DNA of 64,000 nt from positions 310,001 through 374,000 of the forward strand of contig NZ_VTGY01000013.1 of NCBI RefSeq assembly GCF_009729075.1, given 5' to 3'. Shown here in pieces: positions 50,779 through 59,910 of this stretch. The position numbers and the translations under genes were made by a program. The notes below the pieces were generated by a model. That model was not told where the DNA came from and did not search any database. It saw nothing but the letters and a program-made list of their open reading frames with translations. The DNA is from Mycolicibacterium sp. CBMA 226 (GTDB lineage Bacteria; Actinomycetota; Actinomycetes; Mycobacteriales; Mycobacteriaceae). Position 1 is the first letter of the stretch; each line of letters starts with the position of its first letter.

Positions 50779-52791
50779 ATGACTCGCATGCGATATGTCG
50801 TTACCGGCGGTACCGGGTTTATTGGCCGCCGCGTCGTCAGCCGGATTCTGGCTCTGCACGACGAAGCCGAAGTATTCGTTCTCGTTCGCCGGGCCTCGTT
50901 GGCCCGCTTCGAAGAACTGGCCGCGGAATGGGGCGACCGGGCGAAACCGCTGGTCGGTGACCTCACCTCCGCCGGTCTGGGCCTCGCTGATCTCGCCGAC
51001 CTGGGTCCGGTCGATCATGTGGTGCACTGCGCCGCCATCTATGACATGACCGTCGACGCGGCCACCCAGCAGGCCGCCAACGTCGAGGGCACCCGCGCGG
51101 TGATCGAGTTGACCCGCACTCTGGGCGCGGCGCTGCACCACGTTTCGTCGATCGCGGTGGCCGGCAACTACCCGGGGATTTTCACCGAGGACGACTTCGA
51201 CGTCTCCCAGGAGCTGCCGACGCCGTACCACCAGACCAAGTTCGAAGCCGAGCAACTCGTGCGCGCCACCCCCGGCCTGCGTTACCGGGTGTACCGGCCG
51301 GCCGTGGTCGTCGGCGATTCCCGGACCGGCGAGATGGACAAGGTCGACGGTCCCTACTACTTCTTCGGAGTGCTGTCCCGGTTGGCGGCGCTACCGAAGT
51401 TCACGCCGATGATGGTGCCCGACACCGGCCGCACGGACATCGTGCCGGTGGACTACGTGGTTGATGCCATGGTCGCGCTGGTGCACGCCGAGGGGCGCGA
51501 CGGTCAGACGTTCCACCTGACTTCGCCGAAACCAATTGGGCTCAAGGACATCTACCGTGGTGTCGCCCGCGAAGCGGGCCTGCCACCGCTGCGCGGCACG
51601 CTGCCGGGGGCCACCGCGGCACCGGTGCTCAAGGCCACCGGCCGCGCAAAGATCCTGCGCAACATGGCGGCCACGCAGCTGGGCATCCCCGGCGAGGTGC
51701 TCGACGTCGTCGACCTGGCCCCGTCGTTCGCCTCCGAGAACACCGTCGCGGCGCTGCAGGGCACCGGCATCGTTCTACCCGAATTCGCTTCGTACGCACC
51801 GAAACTGTGGCGTTACTGGGCCGAGCACCTGGATCCCGACCGGGCCCGGCGGGACGACCCACGCGGCCCGCTGGTCGGCCGCAACGTGATCATCACGGGC
51901 GCCTCCAGCGGTATCGGACGGGCCTCGGCCATCGCCGTCGCCGAACGCGGCGGCCGGGTGTTCGCCTTGGCGCGCAGCGCCGACGCGCTCGACGAACTGG
52001 TCAACGAGATTCGCCAATTCGGCGGCGAGGCCTACGCTTTCACGTGCGATGTGGCCGACGGCGGCTCGGTGGAGCACACCGTCAAGGACATTCTGGGCCA
52101 GTTCGACCACGTCGACTACCTGGTGAACAATGCCGGCCGCTCAATTCGTCGTTCGGTGGTCAACTCGACCGACCGCTTCCACGATTACGAACGCGTGATG
52201 GCGGTCAACTACTTCGGCGCGGTCCGGATGACATTGGCGTTGCTGCCGCACTGGCGGGAACGCCGCTTCGGTCACGTCGTCAACGTGTCGAGTGCCGGTG
52301 TGCAGGCCAACAGTCCGAAGTACAGCGCCTATCTGCCGAGCAAGGCCGCGCTGGACGCGTTCTCGGAAGTGGTTGGCACCGAGACCCTTTCGGACCACAT
52401 CACCTTCACCAACATCCACATGCCGTTGGTGGAGACGCCGATGATCGCGCCGTCGAAGCGGCTGAACCCCATGCCGCCGATCACCGCGGAGCATGCCGCC
52501 GCCATGGTGGTGCGCGGCCTGGTCGAGAAGCCGGCCCGCATCGACACCCCGATGGGCACGCTGGGTGATCTCGGAAACTACTTCACTCCCAAGCTGTCTC
52601 GTCGCGTGCTACACCAGCTCTACCTGGGTTACCCCGATTCGGCGGCGGCCCGTGGCGTCACCGAAACCCCACCGGCGGGCGACCGCCCCCGGACGCCACG
52701 CCGGCCCAAGCGTCCGCGCGCCGTCACCCGGGTCCGGGTGCCCCGGCCGGTCAAGACCGCGATCCGCCTGATCCCGGGCGTGCATTGGTAG
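50779..52791 (+). CDS. acrA1: two-domain fatty acyl-CoA reductase, AcrA1-like
   Basis: A 670-residue protein closely resembling M. tuberculosis AcrA1 (Rv3391). The N-terminal reductase begins MRYVVTGGTGFIGRRVVSRI and includes DHVVHCAAIYD and YHQTKFEAEQLVR (Tyr-x3-Lys). The C-terminal SDR starts at VIITGASSGIGRASAIAVAE with NNAGRS and YSAYLPSKAALDAF. Such enzymes reduce acyl-CoA through aldehyde towards alcohol. It ends in a basic Pro/Arg tail and IPGVHW. ATG 50779 or 50788 may start it. Divergent from htdY. Confidence 0.93.
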   Translation: MTRMRYVVTGGTGFIGRRVVSRILALHDEAEVFVLVRRASLARFEELAAEWGDRAKPLVGDLTSAGLGLADLADLGPVDHVVHCAAIYDMTVDAATQQAANVEGTRAVIELTRTLGAALHHVSSIAVAGNYPGIFTEDDFDVSQELPTPYHQTKFEAEQLVRATPGLRYRVYRPAVVVGDSRTGEMDKVDGPYYFFGVLSRLAALPKFTPMMVPDTGRTDIVPVDYVVDAMVALVHAEGRDGQTFHLTSPKPIGLKDIYRGVAREAGLPPLRGTLPGATAAPVLKATGRAKILRNMAATQLGIPGEVLDVVDLAPSFASENTVAALQGTGIVLPEFASYAPKLWRYWAEHLDPDRARRDDPRGPLVGRNVIITGASSGIGRASAIAVAERGGRVFALARSADALDELVNEIRQFGGEAYAFTCDVADGGSVEHTVKDILGQFDHVDYLVNNAGRSIRRSVVNSTDRFHDYERVMAVNYFGAVRMTLALLPHWRERRFGHVVNVSSAGVQANSPKYSAYLPSKAALDAFSEVVGTETLSDHITFTNIHMPLVETPMIAPSKRLNPMPPITAEHAAAMVVRGLVEKPARIDTPMGTLGDLGNYFTPKLSRRVLHQLYLGYPDSAAARGVTETPPAGDRPRTPRRPKRPRAVTRVRVPRPVKTAIRLIPGVHW

Positions 52792-52814
52792 ACACCGCAG
52801 GCCGGTAGAGACGA

Positions 52815-52853
52815 CGACACCTGGTCCCAGCACAGAGCTCGGACCAGGTGTCG
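52815..52853. terminator. bidirectional hairpin between acrA1 and amt
   Basis: Perfect 13-base arms CGACACCTGGTCC (52815-52827) and GGACCAGGTGTCG (52841-52853) with a 13-base loop, between two convergent genes. No T-run. Confidence 0.8.
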
Positions 52854-52864
52854 CGGTATCGGGG

Positions 52865-54109
52865 TCAGACCAATTCGTATGCCGGATCCCGGTGCAGGGT
52901 CGAGTCGATGCCCTCTTCCTCTGCTTCTGGCGAGATGCGAATCCCCATCAGCTTCTTGATCACGAGTGCGATGACGAGGGCCACCGTGAACGAGTAGACC
53001 AGGACGGATCCCGCCGCCACGGCCTGCTTGAGCAGGAGGTCTGCGCCGCCGCCGTACAGGAGTCCGTTGACACCGTTGGGCATGCCTGAACTGGCGAAGA
53101 ACCCGATCAGCAGGGTACCGACGATGCCGCCCACGAGGTGGACACCGACGACGTCGGTCGAGTCGTCATAGCCGAACTTGTGCTTGAGCCCGATGGCGAA
53201 CGGGCAGATCACGGCCGGGATGAAGCCGACGAAGATGGCGCCGACCGGGGTGACCGCACCGCACGCCGGAGTGATGGCGACCAGACCGGTGATCGCGCCG
53301 GAGGCGGCGCCGATGCCGGTGACATGACCGTCCTTGAACTTCTCCACCAGGAGCCAGCCGAGCGTCGCCGCACACGTCGCGACAAATGACGTCACCATGA
53401 CGATCGCCGCGGGCTTACCTGCCGACAGGGCCGATCCGCCGTTGAACGCGTACCAACCGGCCCACAGCAGACCGGCGCCGAGCAAGATGAGCGGCACGTT
53501 GTGGGGCTTACGTGACGACCAGGTCGCCGACCTGCCGAGCACCAGGGCGACCGCGAGCGCGGCCGCGCCCGCGTTGATGTGGACCGCCGTACCACCGGCG
53601 AAGTCGATGGCATGCAGCTTGTTGGCGATCCAGCCGCCCTTCGCGTCACTCGTGACGACTCCGTCGGCCGCGAAAACCCAATGGGCAACCGGGAAGTAGA
53701 CGAGAATCGCCCACGCCGTCGCGAAGGTCATCCAGGCCGCAAATTTCATCCGGTCCGCCGCAGCACCCGAGACGATGGCCACGGTCAGCGCCGCGAATAG
53801 CGCCTGGAACAGCGCGAACAAGCTGACCGGCAGCCCGTTGATGGTGGTCATCGGGTCCAGGAGGTTCTTCATCCCCGCGAACTCGGTGAAGCTCCCGACG
53901 AATCCACCGTAGGAAGTACCGAATGTCATCGAGAAGCCGAACAACACCCAGAGCACTCCGACGACCGCGACGGCGCCGTACGTCATCATCATCATGTTGG
54001 TCGAGCTCTTGACGCTGACCATACCGCCGTAGAACAGCGCCAGTCCAGGGATCATGATGGTGAGCCCAATGATGCAACAGAGCATGAATGCTGTTGTTCC
54101 GGTGTCCAT
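52865..54109 (-). CDS. amt: ammonium transporter (Amt family)
   Basis: A 414-residue channel-type ammonium/methylammonium transporter with 11 expected membrane helices. The signature DFAGGTAVHINAG spans about residues 169-181 with the first pore His (177); VVGVHLVGGIVGTLLIGFFA holds the second. The C-terminal cytosolic tail ISPEAEEEGIDSTLHRDPAY is the regulatory end that PII proteins touch. No glnB/glnK gene is next to it, unlike the usual amt-glnK pair. Instead amt is divergent from a glnT-mgs operon, with GlnR-like sites between. Confidence 0.95.
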   Translation of the reverse strand: MDTGTTAFMLCCIIGLTIMIPGLALFYGGMVSVKSSTNMMMMTYGAVAVVGVLWVLFGFSMTFGTSYGGFVGSFTEFAGMKNLLDPMTTINGLPVSLFALFQALFAALTVAIVSGAAADRMKFAAWMTFATAWAILVYFPVAHWVFAADGVVTSDAKGGWIANKLHAIDFAGGTAVHINAGAAALAVALVLGRSATWSSRKPHNVPLILLGAGLLWAGWYAFNGGSALSAGKPAAIVMVTSFVATCAATLGWLLVEKFKDGHVTGIGAASGAITGLVAITPACGAVTPVGAIFVGFIPAVICPFAIGLKHKFGYDDSTDVVGVHLVGGIVGTLLIGFFASSGMPNGVNGLLYGGGADLLLKQAVAAGSVLVYSFTVALVIALVIKKLMGIRISPEAEEEGIDSTLHRDPAYELV

Positions 54110-54196
54110 TTCGCCTCCTCACAGGTTCGTGGGCACTCGCTATGCCCGTCTCTGCACAGTAGACACTGTTTTCTTTGCGTAGACGGTACGGTGCGC

Positions 54197-54235
54197 GTAA
54201 CAAACTTGTGAACGACCTCGTAACGCCGAAGTTAC
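54197..54235. promoter_or_regulatory. GlnR-like half-site array
   Basis: GTAAC-N6-GTTAC (54220-54235) fits the actinobacterial GlnR consensus. GTAAC (54197-54201) and GTGAAC (54208-54213) precede it, so four half-sites follow one another at 11-12 base steps. The array lies 85-120 bases from both the amt and glnT starts. GlnR activates such genes when nitrogen is short. Confidence 0.72.
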
Positions 54236-54314
54236 GTAGCTGCTGTTGCAATCCCCAGCGCAGCCATGTCTACTATTGAGAAACAATGATTCCTATCAGT
54301 AGTCGGGAGTTGGT

Positions 54315-55652
54315 ATGACGAAGCCCAACACACTTGCGGAGCTGGCCGCGCACGCGAACACCAAGTTCATCCTTGCGCTCTTCGTCGATCTGAACGGCAA
54401 GCCATGCGCCAAGCTGGTGCCGGTAGAAGCAGTCGACGAACTCGCCACCGACGGAGTCGGGTTCGCCGGCTACGCGGTCGGCGCGATCGGGCAGGAGCCG
54501 AAAGACCCCGATCTCATCGCCATGCCCGATGCCACATCCTTCACGCCGATACCGTTCGTCAAAGAGGGCCTGGCCCTGGTCCATTGCGATCCACATGTCA
54601 ACGGCGCGCCGTGGCCGTTCGCCCCACGCAACATCCTCAAGGCCATGATCCAGCAGGCCGCCGACGCCGGATTCGAACCCTGGATCGGCGCCGAGGTCGA
54701 GTACTTCCTGCTCAAACGGAACGCCGACGGCGCATTGGTGCCCGCAGACGACCAGGACACCGCCGCCCAACCGTGTTACGACGCCCGCAGCGTCACCCGG
54801 ATGTACGACCACCTGTCCTCGATCAGCACTGCCATCAACGGTCTCGGCTGGGGCAACTATGCCAACGACCATGAGGACGGATCCGGCCAGTTCGAACAGA
54901 ACTTCAATTACGCCGAGGCGCTGACCACCTGCGACCGCGTCATCACGCTGCGTTATCTACTCAACGTGATGGCTGCCGAGCGTGGCATGATCGCCACGTT
55001 CATGCCGAAACCGTTCGCGGACAAGACCGGATCCGGCCTGCACATGCACATGTCACTCACCAGCGGCGGCGCTCCGGTGTTCCCCACCGAGCCCCACGAG
55101 GACACCCGCGGCCTCGCGATGTCCGCGACGGCGTATTCGTTCATCGCCGGCATCCTCGATCACGCGTGCGCCATGCAGGCGGTGATCGCACCAACGGTCA
55201 ACTCCTACAAGCGAACCGGCGCCATCTCGACGGCGTCGGGCGCATCTTGGGCGCCGCGCTTTCCGACCTATGGCGGCAACGACCGCACCCACTACGTGCG
55301 GGTCCCGGACAGTAGTCGCATCGAGCTGCGCGGGGGCGACGGTTCGGCCAACCCGTACCTCGCGGCAGCCGTTGCCCTCGCCGCGGGGCTGGACGGCGTC
55401 AAGCGAGCCGCCGACCCCGGCGCCCTGGGCACAGGACCGAAACAGGAACGGCTCCCCGCCACCCTGTTGCACGCGATCGAACGGCTGGAGACCGACGAGG
55501 TGATGACGGGCGCACTGGACGCCGCCATCCCACCCAACGCCGACATCCCTAGTGTCGCCGCCTATTTCGCGCGTCTGAAGAAGACCGAGTTCTGGGACTG
55601 GCATTCGGCGGTCGGTGCGTGGGAGCACGAGCGCTACCTCACCGCCTTCTGA
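54315..55652 (+). CDS. glnT: glutamine synthetase-like GlnT (type III/GMAS group)
   Basis: A 445-residue protein of the GlnT group, which includes gamma-glutamylmethylamide synthetase-type enzymes. FILALFVDLNGKPCAKLVPV opens the beta-grasp domain; the catalytic domain has IGAEVEYFLLKR, HEDGSGQFEQNFNYAEAL, KTGSGLHMHMSLTSGG (ATP/glutamate site) and RIELRGGDGSANPYLA. It is linked to mgsABC as in methylamine users and rhizobial glx operons. Either ammonium or methylamine could be the amine. ATG 54315 follows GGGAG. Confidence 0.9.
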   Translation: MTKPNTLAELAAHANTKFILALFVDLNGKPCAKLVPVEAVDELATDGVGFAGYAVGAIGQEPKDPDLIAMPDATSFTPIPFVKEGLALVHCDPHVNGAPWPFAPRNILKAMIQQAADAGFEPWIGAEVEYFLLKRNADGALVPADDQDTAAQPCYDARSVTRMYDHLSSISTAINGLGWGNYANDHEDGSGQFEQNFNYAEALTTCDRVITLRYLLNVMAAERGMIATFMPKPFADKTGSGLHMHMSLTSGGAPVFPTEPHEDTRGLAMSATAYSFIAGILDHACAMQAVIAPTVNSYKRTGAISTASGASWAPRFPTYGGNDRTHYVRVPDSSRIELRGGDGSANPYLAAAVALAAGLDGVKRAADPGALGTGPKQERLPATLLHAIERLETDEVMTGALDAAIPPNADIPSVAAYFARLKKTEFWDWHSAVGAWEHERYLTAF

Positions 55653-55734
55653 GCACGGCAACTTCCCGAGCACTGCAACAAAACCTTTGTCGGCCAACCA
55701 GATCGGGCCGCGACGAGAAAGGATCAGTACAACC

Positions 55735-56646
55735 ATGTGCGGAATCGTCGGGTTGCACCTGCGCAACCCCGAGCTGTATCCCAGGCTGGGCGAACTGTTG
55801 GCCGGCATGCTGACCGCCATGGAGGCGCGCGGCGCCGACTCCGCCGGAATCGCCGTGTATGGCGACCCACAGTGGTCACCGGCCGGGCAGAGCACCATCT
55901 CGCTGATCGAAGTCGGCGACTCCGCCGAACAGGTGGCCGAAGCACTCGGCGCCCGCCTGCACGCCGAGATCACCGTCACTGCGCGCGATGTGACCTATCT
56001 GGTGTCGGCGTCCACGACTCCCGAAGCGCTGCTCGCGGCAGCCAAGGCGGTGTACCCGCACGCCCTCGTCGGCGGATTCGGCACGGATGTGGCCGTACTC
56101 AAGGGCGTCGGCACCCCCACGTCGCTGGTCGAGAATTGGGGACTGGTCGGCGCACAGGGGTGGCAGGGAGTCGGCCATACCCGGATGGCCACCGAATCGG
56201 CAGTGACCCCCAGCGGCGCGCACCCGTATGCGGTGGGCCCGGATCAGTGTCTGGTACACAACGGTTCGTTCGCGAACCATGCCGGCATCCGGCGCGACCT
56301 GCGCGCTGCCGGCGTCGAATTCGACTCCGAGAACGACACCGAGGTCGGTGCCCGCTTCGTGGCCCACGAACTGGCCGCGGGATCCGACGTCGAGCAGGCA
56401 CTGACTGATCTCACAACCACATTCGACGGCTTCTACACCCTGCTGGTCTCCAACAGCGACAGCTTCGCGATCGTGCGCGACGCCATCGCGTGCAAGCCCG
56501 CGGTGATCGCGGAAACCACGGACTGGGTTGCCATGGCATCGGAGTTCCGCGCCCTGGCACACCTCCCCGGGATCGAGGACGCCCGGATCTGGGAGCCCGA
56601 GCCCGAAGTGGTCTACGCCTGGAGCCGAGAGGCAGTGCCAGCATGA
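55735..56646 (+). CDS. mgsA: N-methylglutamate synthase subunit A / GlxB (glutamine amidotransferase class II)
   Basis: A 303-residue class II amidotransferase. Cys2 of MCGIVGLHLRNPEL is the nucleophile after Met removal; EARGADSAGIAVYG, GVGHTRMATESAVTPSGAHP and LVHNGSFANHAGIRRDL are the family glutamine-binding blocks. It corresponds to the amidotransferase part of glutamate synthase as a separate subunit, as in mgsABC/glxBCD. AGAAAGGA precedes ATG 55735. Four-base overlap with mgsB. Confidence 0.9.
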   Translation: MCGIVGLHLRNPELYPRLGELLAGMLTAMEARGADSAGIAVYGDPQWSPAGQSTISLIEVGDSAEQVAEALGARLHAEITVTARDVTYLVSASTTPEALLAAAKAVYPHALVGGFGTDVAVLKGVGTPTSLVENWGLVGAQGWQGVGHTRMATESAVTPSGAHPYAVGPDQCLVHNGSFANHAGIRRDLRAAGVEFDSENDTEVGARFVAHELAAGSDVEQALTDLTTTFDGFYTLLVSNSDSFAIVRDAIACKPAVIAETTDWVAMASEFRALAHLPGIEDARIWEPEPEVVYAWSREAVPA

Positions 56647-57323
56647 GCGACGCGCCAACGACTTTCGACCTGTCAACCGTGAGTCTGCGTGATGTCAACG
56701 CGGCACTGCATGCCGACGGCATCGACGGCCAGTTCGTCATCACGAACCCGCAGGGCGCGCACAACGTGGCCGTCGGGGTCAACTCACCCGTCGAGATCAC
56801 CGTTCACGGCCACGTGGGCTACTACGCCGCCGGCATGAACCAGAAAGCCGAGATCACCGTCAACGGCAACGCCGGGCAAGGCTTGGCGGAGAACATGATG
56901 AGCGGTGTCGTCCACGTCACCGGCGACGCATCGCAATCGGCGGGCGCCACCGGTCGCGGCGGACTGCTGGTCATCGACGGCAACGCCGCCGCCCGGTGCG
57001 GCATCTCGCTGAAAGGGCTGGACATCGTGGTCGGCGGCTCGGTCGGCCACATGAGCGCATTCATGGCCCAGAAGGGCCGCATCGTCATCCGTGGTGATGC
57101 CGGCGACGCCCTCGGCGACTCGATCTACGAGGCCCGGCTGTACGTCCGGGGAGAGGTGAAATCCCTTGGTGCGGACTGCATCGAGAAACCGATGGAGGAC
57201 GAGCACCTGGAAGAGCTCGCGGGCCTGCTCAAGGCGGCGGGCTACGACGACGACCCGGCCACGTACCGGCGATACGGCTCGGCGCGCAACCTCTACCACT
57301 TCCAAGCACACAACTCCTACTGA
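56643..57323 (+). CDS. mgsB: N-methylglutamate synthase subunit B / GlxC (GXGXG domain)
   Basis: A 226-residue right-handed beta-helix protein matching the GltB C-terminal GXGXG domain: VNSPVEITVHGHVGYYAAGM, NGNAGQGLAENMMSGVVHVT and GGSVGHMSAFMAQKGRIVIR show the repeating glycine turns. It acts as a structural bridge between the amidotransferase and synthase subunits. ATGA overlap with mgsA shows coupling; mgsC starts 13 bases later. Confidence 0.9.
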   Translation: MSDAPTTFDLSTVSLRDVNAALHADGIDGQFVITNPQGAHNVAVGVNSPVEITVHGHVGYYAAGMNQKAEITVNGNAGQGLAENMMSGVVHVTGDASQSAGATGRGGLLVIDGNAAARCGISLKGLDIVVGGSVGHMSAFMAQKGRIVIRGDAGDALGDSIYEARLYVRGEVKSLGADCIEKPMEDEHLEELAGLLKAAGYDDDPATYRRYGSARNLYHFQAHNSY

Positions 57324-57336
57324 TTGAGGCCAGCTC

Positions 57337-58692
57337 ATGACCTTCTCGGCAGATGACCGCGCGAACCGCGGTCTACGTGAGTCCGCGACCTTCGACCGCA
57401 CGACCATCGCCGCCATCCACCGGGCCGCGGAAACCGGCATATACGACATCCGCGGCTGGGGCGCCAAACGCGCTCTCCCCCACTTCGACGACCTCCTCTT
57501 CCTCGGCGCATCGATGTCGCGTTACCCCCTTGAGGGATATCGGGAAAAGTGCGGCACCGATGTGGTGTTGGGCGCACGGAATGCCAAATATCCACTGCAC
57601 CTGGATATCCCGGTCACCATTGCCGGCATGTCCTTCGGGGCGCTGTCCGGCCGGGCCAAGGAAGCGCTCGGGCGCGGCGCCTCGGAAGTGGGTACTTCCA
57701 CCACCACGGGCGACGGCGGCATGACGCCCGAGGAACGCGGCCACTCCAAACATCTGGTGTACCAATACCTGCCGAACCGGTACGGGATGAATCCGGACGA
57801 CCTGCGCCGCGCCGACGCCATCGAGGTGGTGCTCGGCCAGGGCGCCAAGCCCGGTGGTGGTGGAATGCTGTTGGGACAGAAGGTTTCCGAGCGCGTCGCC
57901 GGTATGCGCGACCTGCCGCAGGGCATCGACCAGCGCTCGGCATCCCGGCACCCCGACTGGACCGGTCCCGATGACCTGACCATCAAGATCAACGAGCTCC
58001 GCGAGATCACCGACTGGGAGAAGCCGATCTACGTCAAGGTCGGCGCATCGCGCACCTACTACGACGTCAAACTCGCGGTACACGCCGGCGCGGACGTCGT
58101 GGTGGTCGACGGGATGCAGGGCGGCACCGCTGCCACCCAGGAGGTCTTCATCGAACACGTCGGCATCCCCACCCTGGCCGCGGTACCACAGGCAGTGCAG
58201 GCGTTGCAGGAACTCGGCGTGCACCGCAAGCCCGACGGCGTGCAGTTGATCGTGTCCGGCGGTATCCGCACCGGCGCAGACGTGGCGAAAGCACTGGCGC
58301 TCGGCGCCGACGCCGTCGCCATCGGCACCGCGGCATTGATCGCGCTCGGCGACAACCACCCCAAATACGAGGACGCGTACGCCCAACTCGGTTCGGCAGC
58401 AGGCTTTTTCGATGACTTCCAGGACGGCCGGGACCCCGCCGGCATCACCACCCAGGACCCGGCGCTGCAGCAGGCGCTCGACCCGGTCGACGGCGGCCGC
58501 CGGGTCGCCAACTACCTGCGGGTGCTGACCATGGAGGCACAGACCATCGCACGCGCCTGCGGCAAGGCCCATGTGACGCACCTGGAACCCGAAGACCTGG
58601 TCGCCGTGTCCATCGAGGCCGCCGCCATGGCGCGGGTGCCACTGGCCGGCACGTCCTGGATTCCGGGGTACCCCGCGGCAGGGGCATTCTGA
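57337..58692 (+). CDS. mgsC: N-methylglutamate synthase subunit C / GlxD (FMN glutamate synthase domain)
   Basis: A 451-residue FMN-binding synthase. PVTIAGMSFGALSGRAKEAL, GQGAKPGGGGMLLGQKVSER, KPIYVKVGASRTYYDVKLAV, DVVVVDGMQGGTAATQEVFI and LIVSGGIRTGADVAKALALG are standard glutamate synthase core blocks. A cysteine-bearing GKAHVTHLEPEDL end is present, but the classical 3Fe-4S cysteine cluster is not complete. The stop overlaps the next start by one base. Forms the Mgs complex with the two genes before it. Confidence 0.92.
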   Translation: MTFSADDRANRGLRESATFDRTTIAAIHRAAETGIYDIRGWGAKRALPHFDDLLFLGASMSRYPLEGYREKCGTDVVLGARNAKYPLHLDIPVTIAGMSFGALSGRAKEALGRGASEVGTSTTTGDGGMTPEERGHSKHLVYQYLPNRYGMNPDDLRRADAIEVVLGQGAKPGGGGMLLGQKVSERVAGMRDLPQGIDQRSASRHPDWTGPDDLTIKINELREITDWEKPIYVKVGASRTYYDVKLAVHAGADVVVVDGMQGGTAATQEVFIEHVGIPTLAAVPQAVQALQELGVHRKPDGVQLIVSGGIRTGADVAKALALGADAVAIGTAALIALGDNHPKYEDAYAQLGSAAGFFDDFQDGRDPAGITTQDPALQQALDPVDGGRRVANYLRVLTMEAQTIARACGKAHVTHLEPEDLVAVSIEAAAMARVPLAGTSWIPGYPAAGAF

Positions 58693-59870
58693 TGGCGTCG
58701 AAAGCCGTGATCGTCGGCGGCGGCCTGATCGGCCTGTCCATCGCGCACTCCCTCACCCAACGCGGACTCTCGGATGTCGTTGTGCTGGAACGCCACCAAC
58801 TGGCCAGCGGCGGCACCGGAAAATCGTCAGGCATCGTCCGCGCCCACTACGGTGTGCCGTCGATCGCCGCCATGGCCTGGCGCAGTCTTCCGGTGATCGA
58901 ACAACTGGGAGACGCCGTCGGGTTCCGGCAGGTCGGCTACGCCGTGCTCGTCGGCGAGGAGAATGTCGGTGCCCTGAGCGCGAATACGGCCATGCACCAA
59001 TCGCTCGGCGTCGACGTCGAACTGATCGACACCGACACGTTGCAGAAGCTGTGGCCGATGCTCGAGACCTCCGATGTGGCACTGGCGTCATACGAACCAC
59101 GTGGCGGATTCGCCGATGCGACGCAACTGGCGCTGCACTTCGGGCAGGTCGCCCGGGCGGCGGGCGCCCGGATCCGGCAGAACACGCCGGTCGCGCGCGT
59201 CGTGACAGCAGGCGACAAGGTCACCGGAGTCATGCTGGAGAACGGTGATCTGATCGACGCCGATCTGGTGATCGTGGCCAACGGCTGGTGGTCGGCAAAG
59301 TTGTTGGCCGCCATGGGCATCGACTTCCCCATCGAGGCGTATCGGTCGGAACTGCTGATCGTCGACGCCGGGGAGCCGCTACCCGACCTCCCGGTGATCT
59401 CCGACCTCATCAGCCTGCAGTACTGCCGGGTCGAAGGGTCCGGCCAGTTCCTGGTCGGCAACAGCGACCACGCCGACTTCCAGAAGAAGTTCGTCGACCC
59501 GGACAACTACTCGAATGTCGCCGCCGAGGCATCCGTGCTGGCCTACGGCGAGAAGGTGATGCACCGCTTCCCCGGCTTCCCGGAACCGGCGGTGACCCAC
59601 ACCTACGCCGGCGTGTATGACGTTCCGCCGGACTGGAATCCGGTGATCGCGCCGATCGGTGGCGTCGACGGTTTGATCCTGGCGGCCGGCTTCGCCGGCC
59701 ATGGATTCAAGATCAGCCCCGCGGTCGGAGAGCTGGTCGCGGATCTGGTGTTCGAGGGCGACAGCACCGACCCCGACATCCCGGCCACGGACTTCCGGTT
59801 GGAACGGTTCGCCGAAGGCAAACCGTTGAACAGTCTGCACCCGTACGTCGGTGCCGGCGAGATGCGCTGA
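58692..59870 (+). CDS. DAO-type FAD oxidoreductase (sarcosine-oxidase-beta/glycine-oxidase-like)
   Basis: A 392-residue single-chain flavoenzyme. FAD fold: AVIVGGGLIGLSIAHSLTQR (residues 5-24); SGGTGKSSGIVRAHYGVPSI is the flavin-near loop of the sarcosine oxidase beta group; AAGFAGHGFKISPAVGELVA closes the fold. Methylotroph NMG pathways oxidise N-methylglutamate with a four-subunit MgdABCD enzyme. Only this one DAO subunit is present, so it may be a self-sufficient amine oxidase in place of Mgd. It overlaps mgsC by one base. Confidence 0.88.
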   Translation: MASKAVIVGGGLIGLSIAHSLTQRGLSDVVVLERHQLASGGTGKSSGIVRAHYGVPSIAAMAWRSLPVIEQLGDAVGFRQVGYAVLVGEENVGALSANTAMHQSLGVDVELIDTDTLQKLWPMLETSDVALASYEPRGGFADATQLALHFGQVARAAGARIRQNTPVARVVTAGDKVTGVMLENGDLIDADLVIVANGWWSAKLLAAMGIDFPIEAYRSELLIVDAGEPLPDLPVISDLISLQYCRVEGSGQFLVGNSDHADFQKKFVDPDNYSNVAAEASVLAYGEKVMHRFPGFPEPAVTHTYAGVYDVPPDWNPVIAPIGGVDGLILAAGFAGHGFKISPAVGELVADLVFEGDSTDPDIPATDFRLERFAEGKPLNSLHPYVGAGEMR

Positions 59871-59910
59871 CCACGTCATAGTCCGAATCTATTGGTAAGA
59901 AGGACCTTTC

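Noticed and set aside
57373..58581. 402-codon minus-strand frame opposite mgsC
   Set aside because: Shadow of the conserved glutamate synthase domain.
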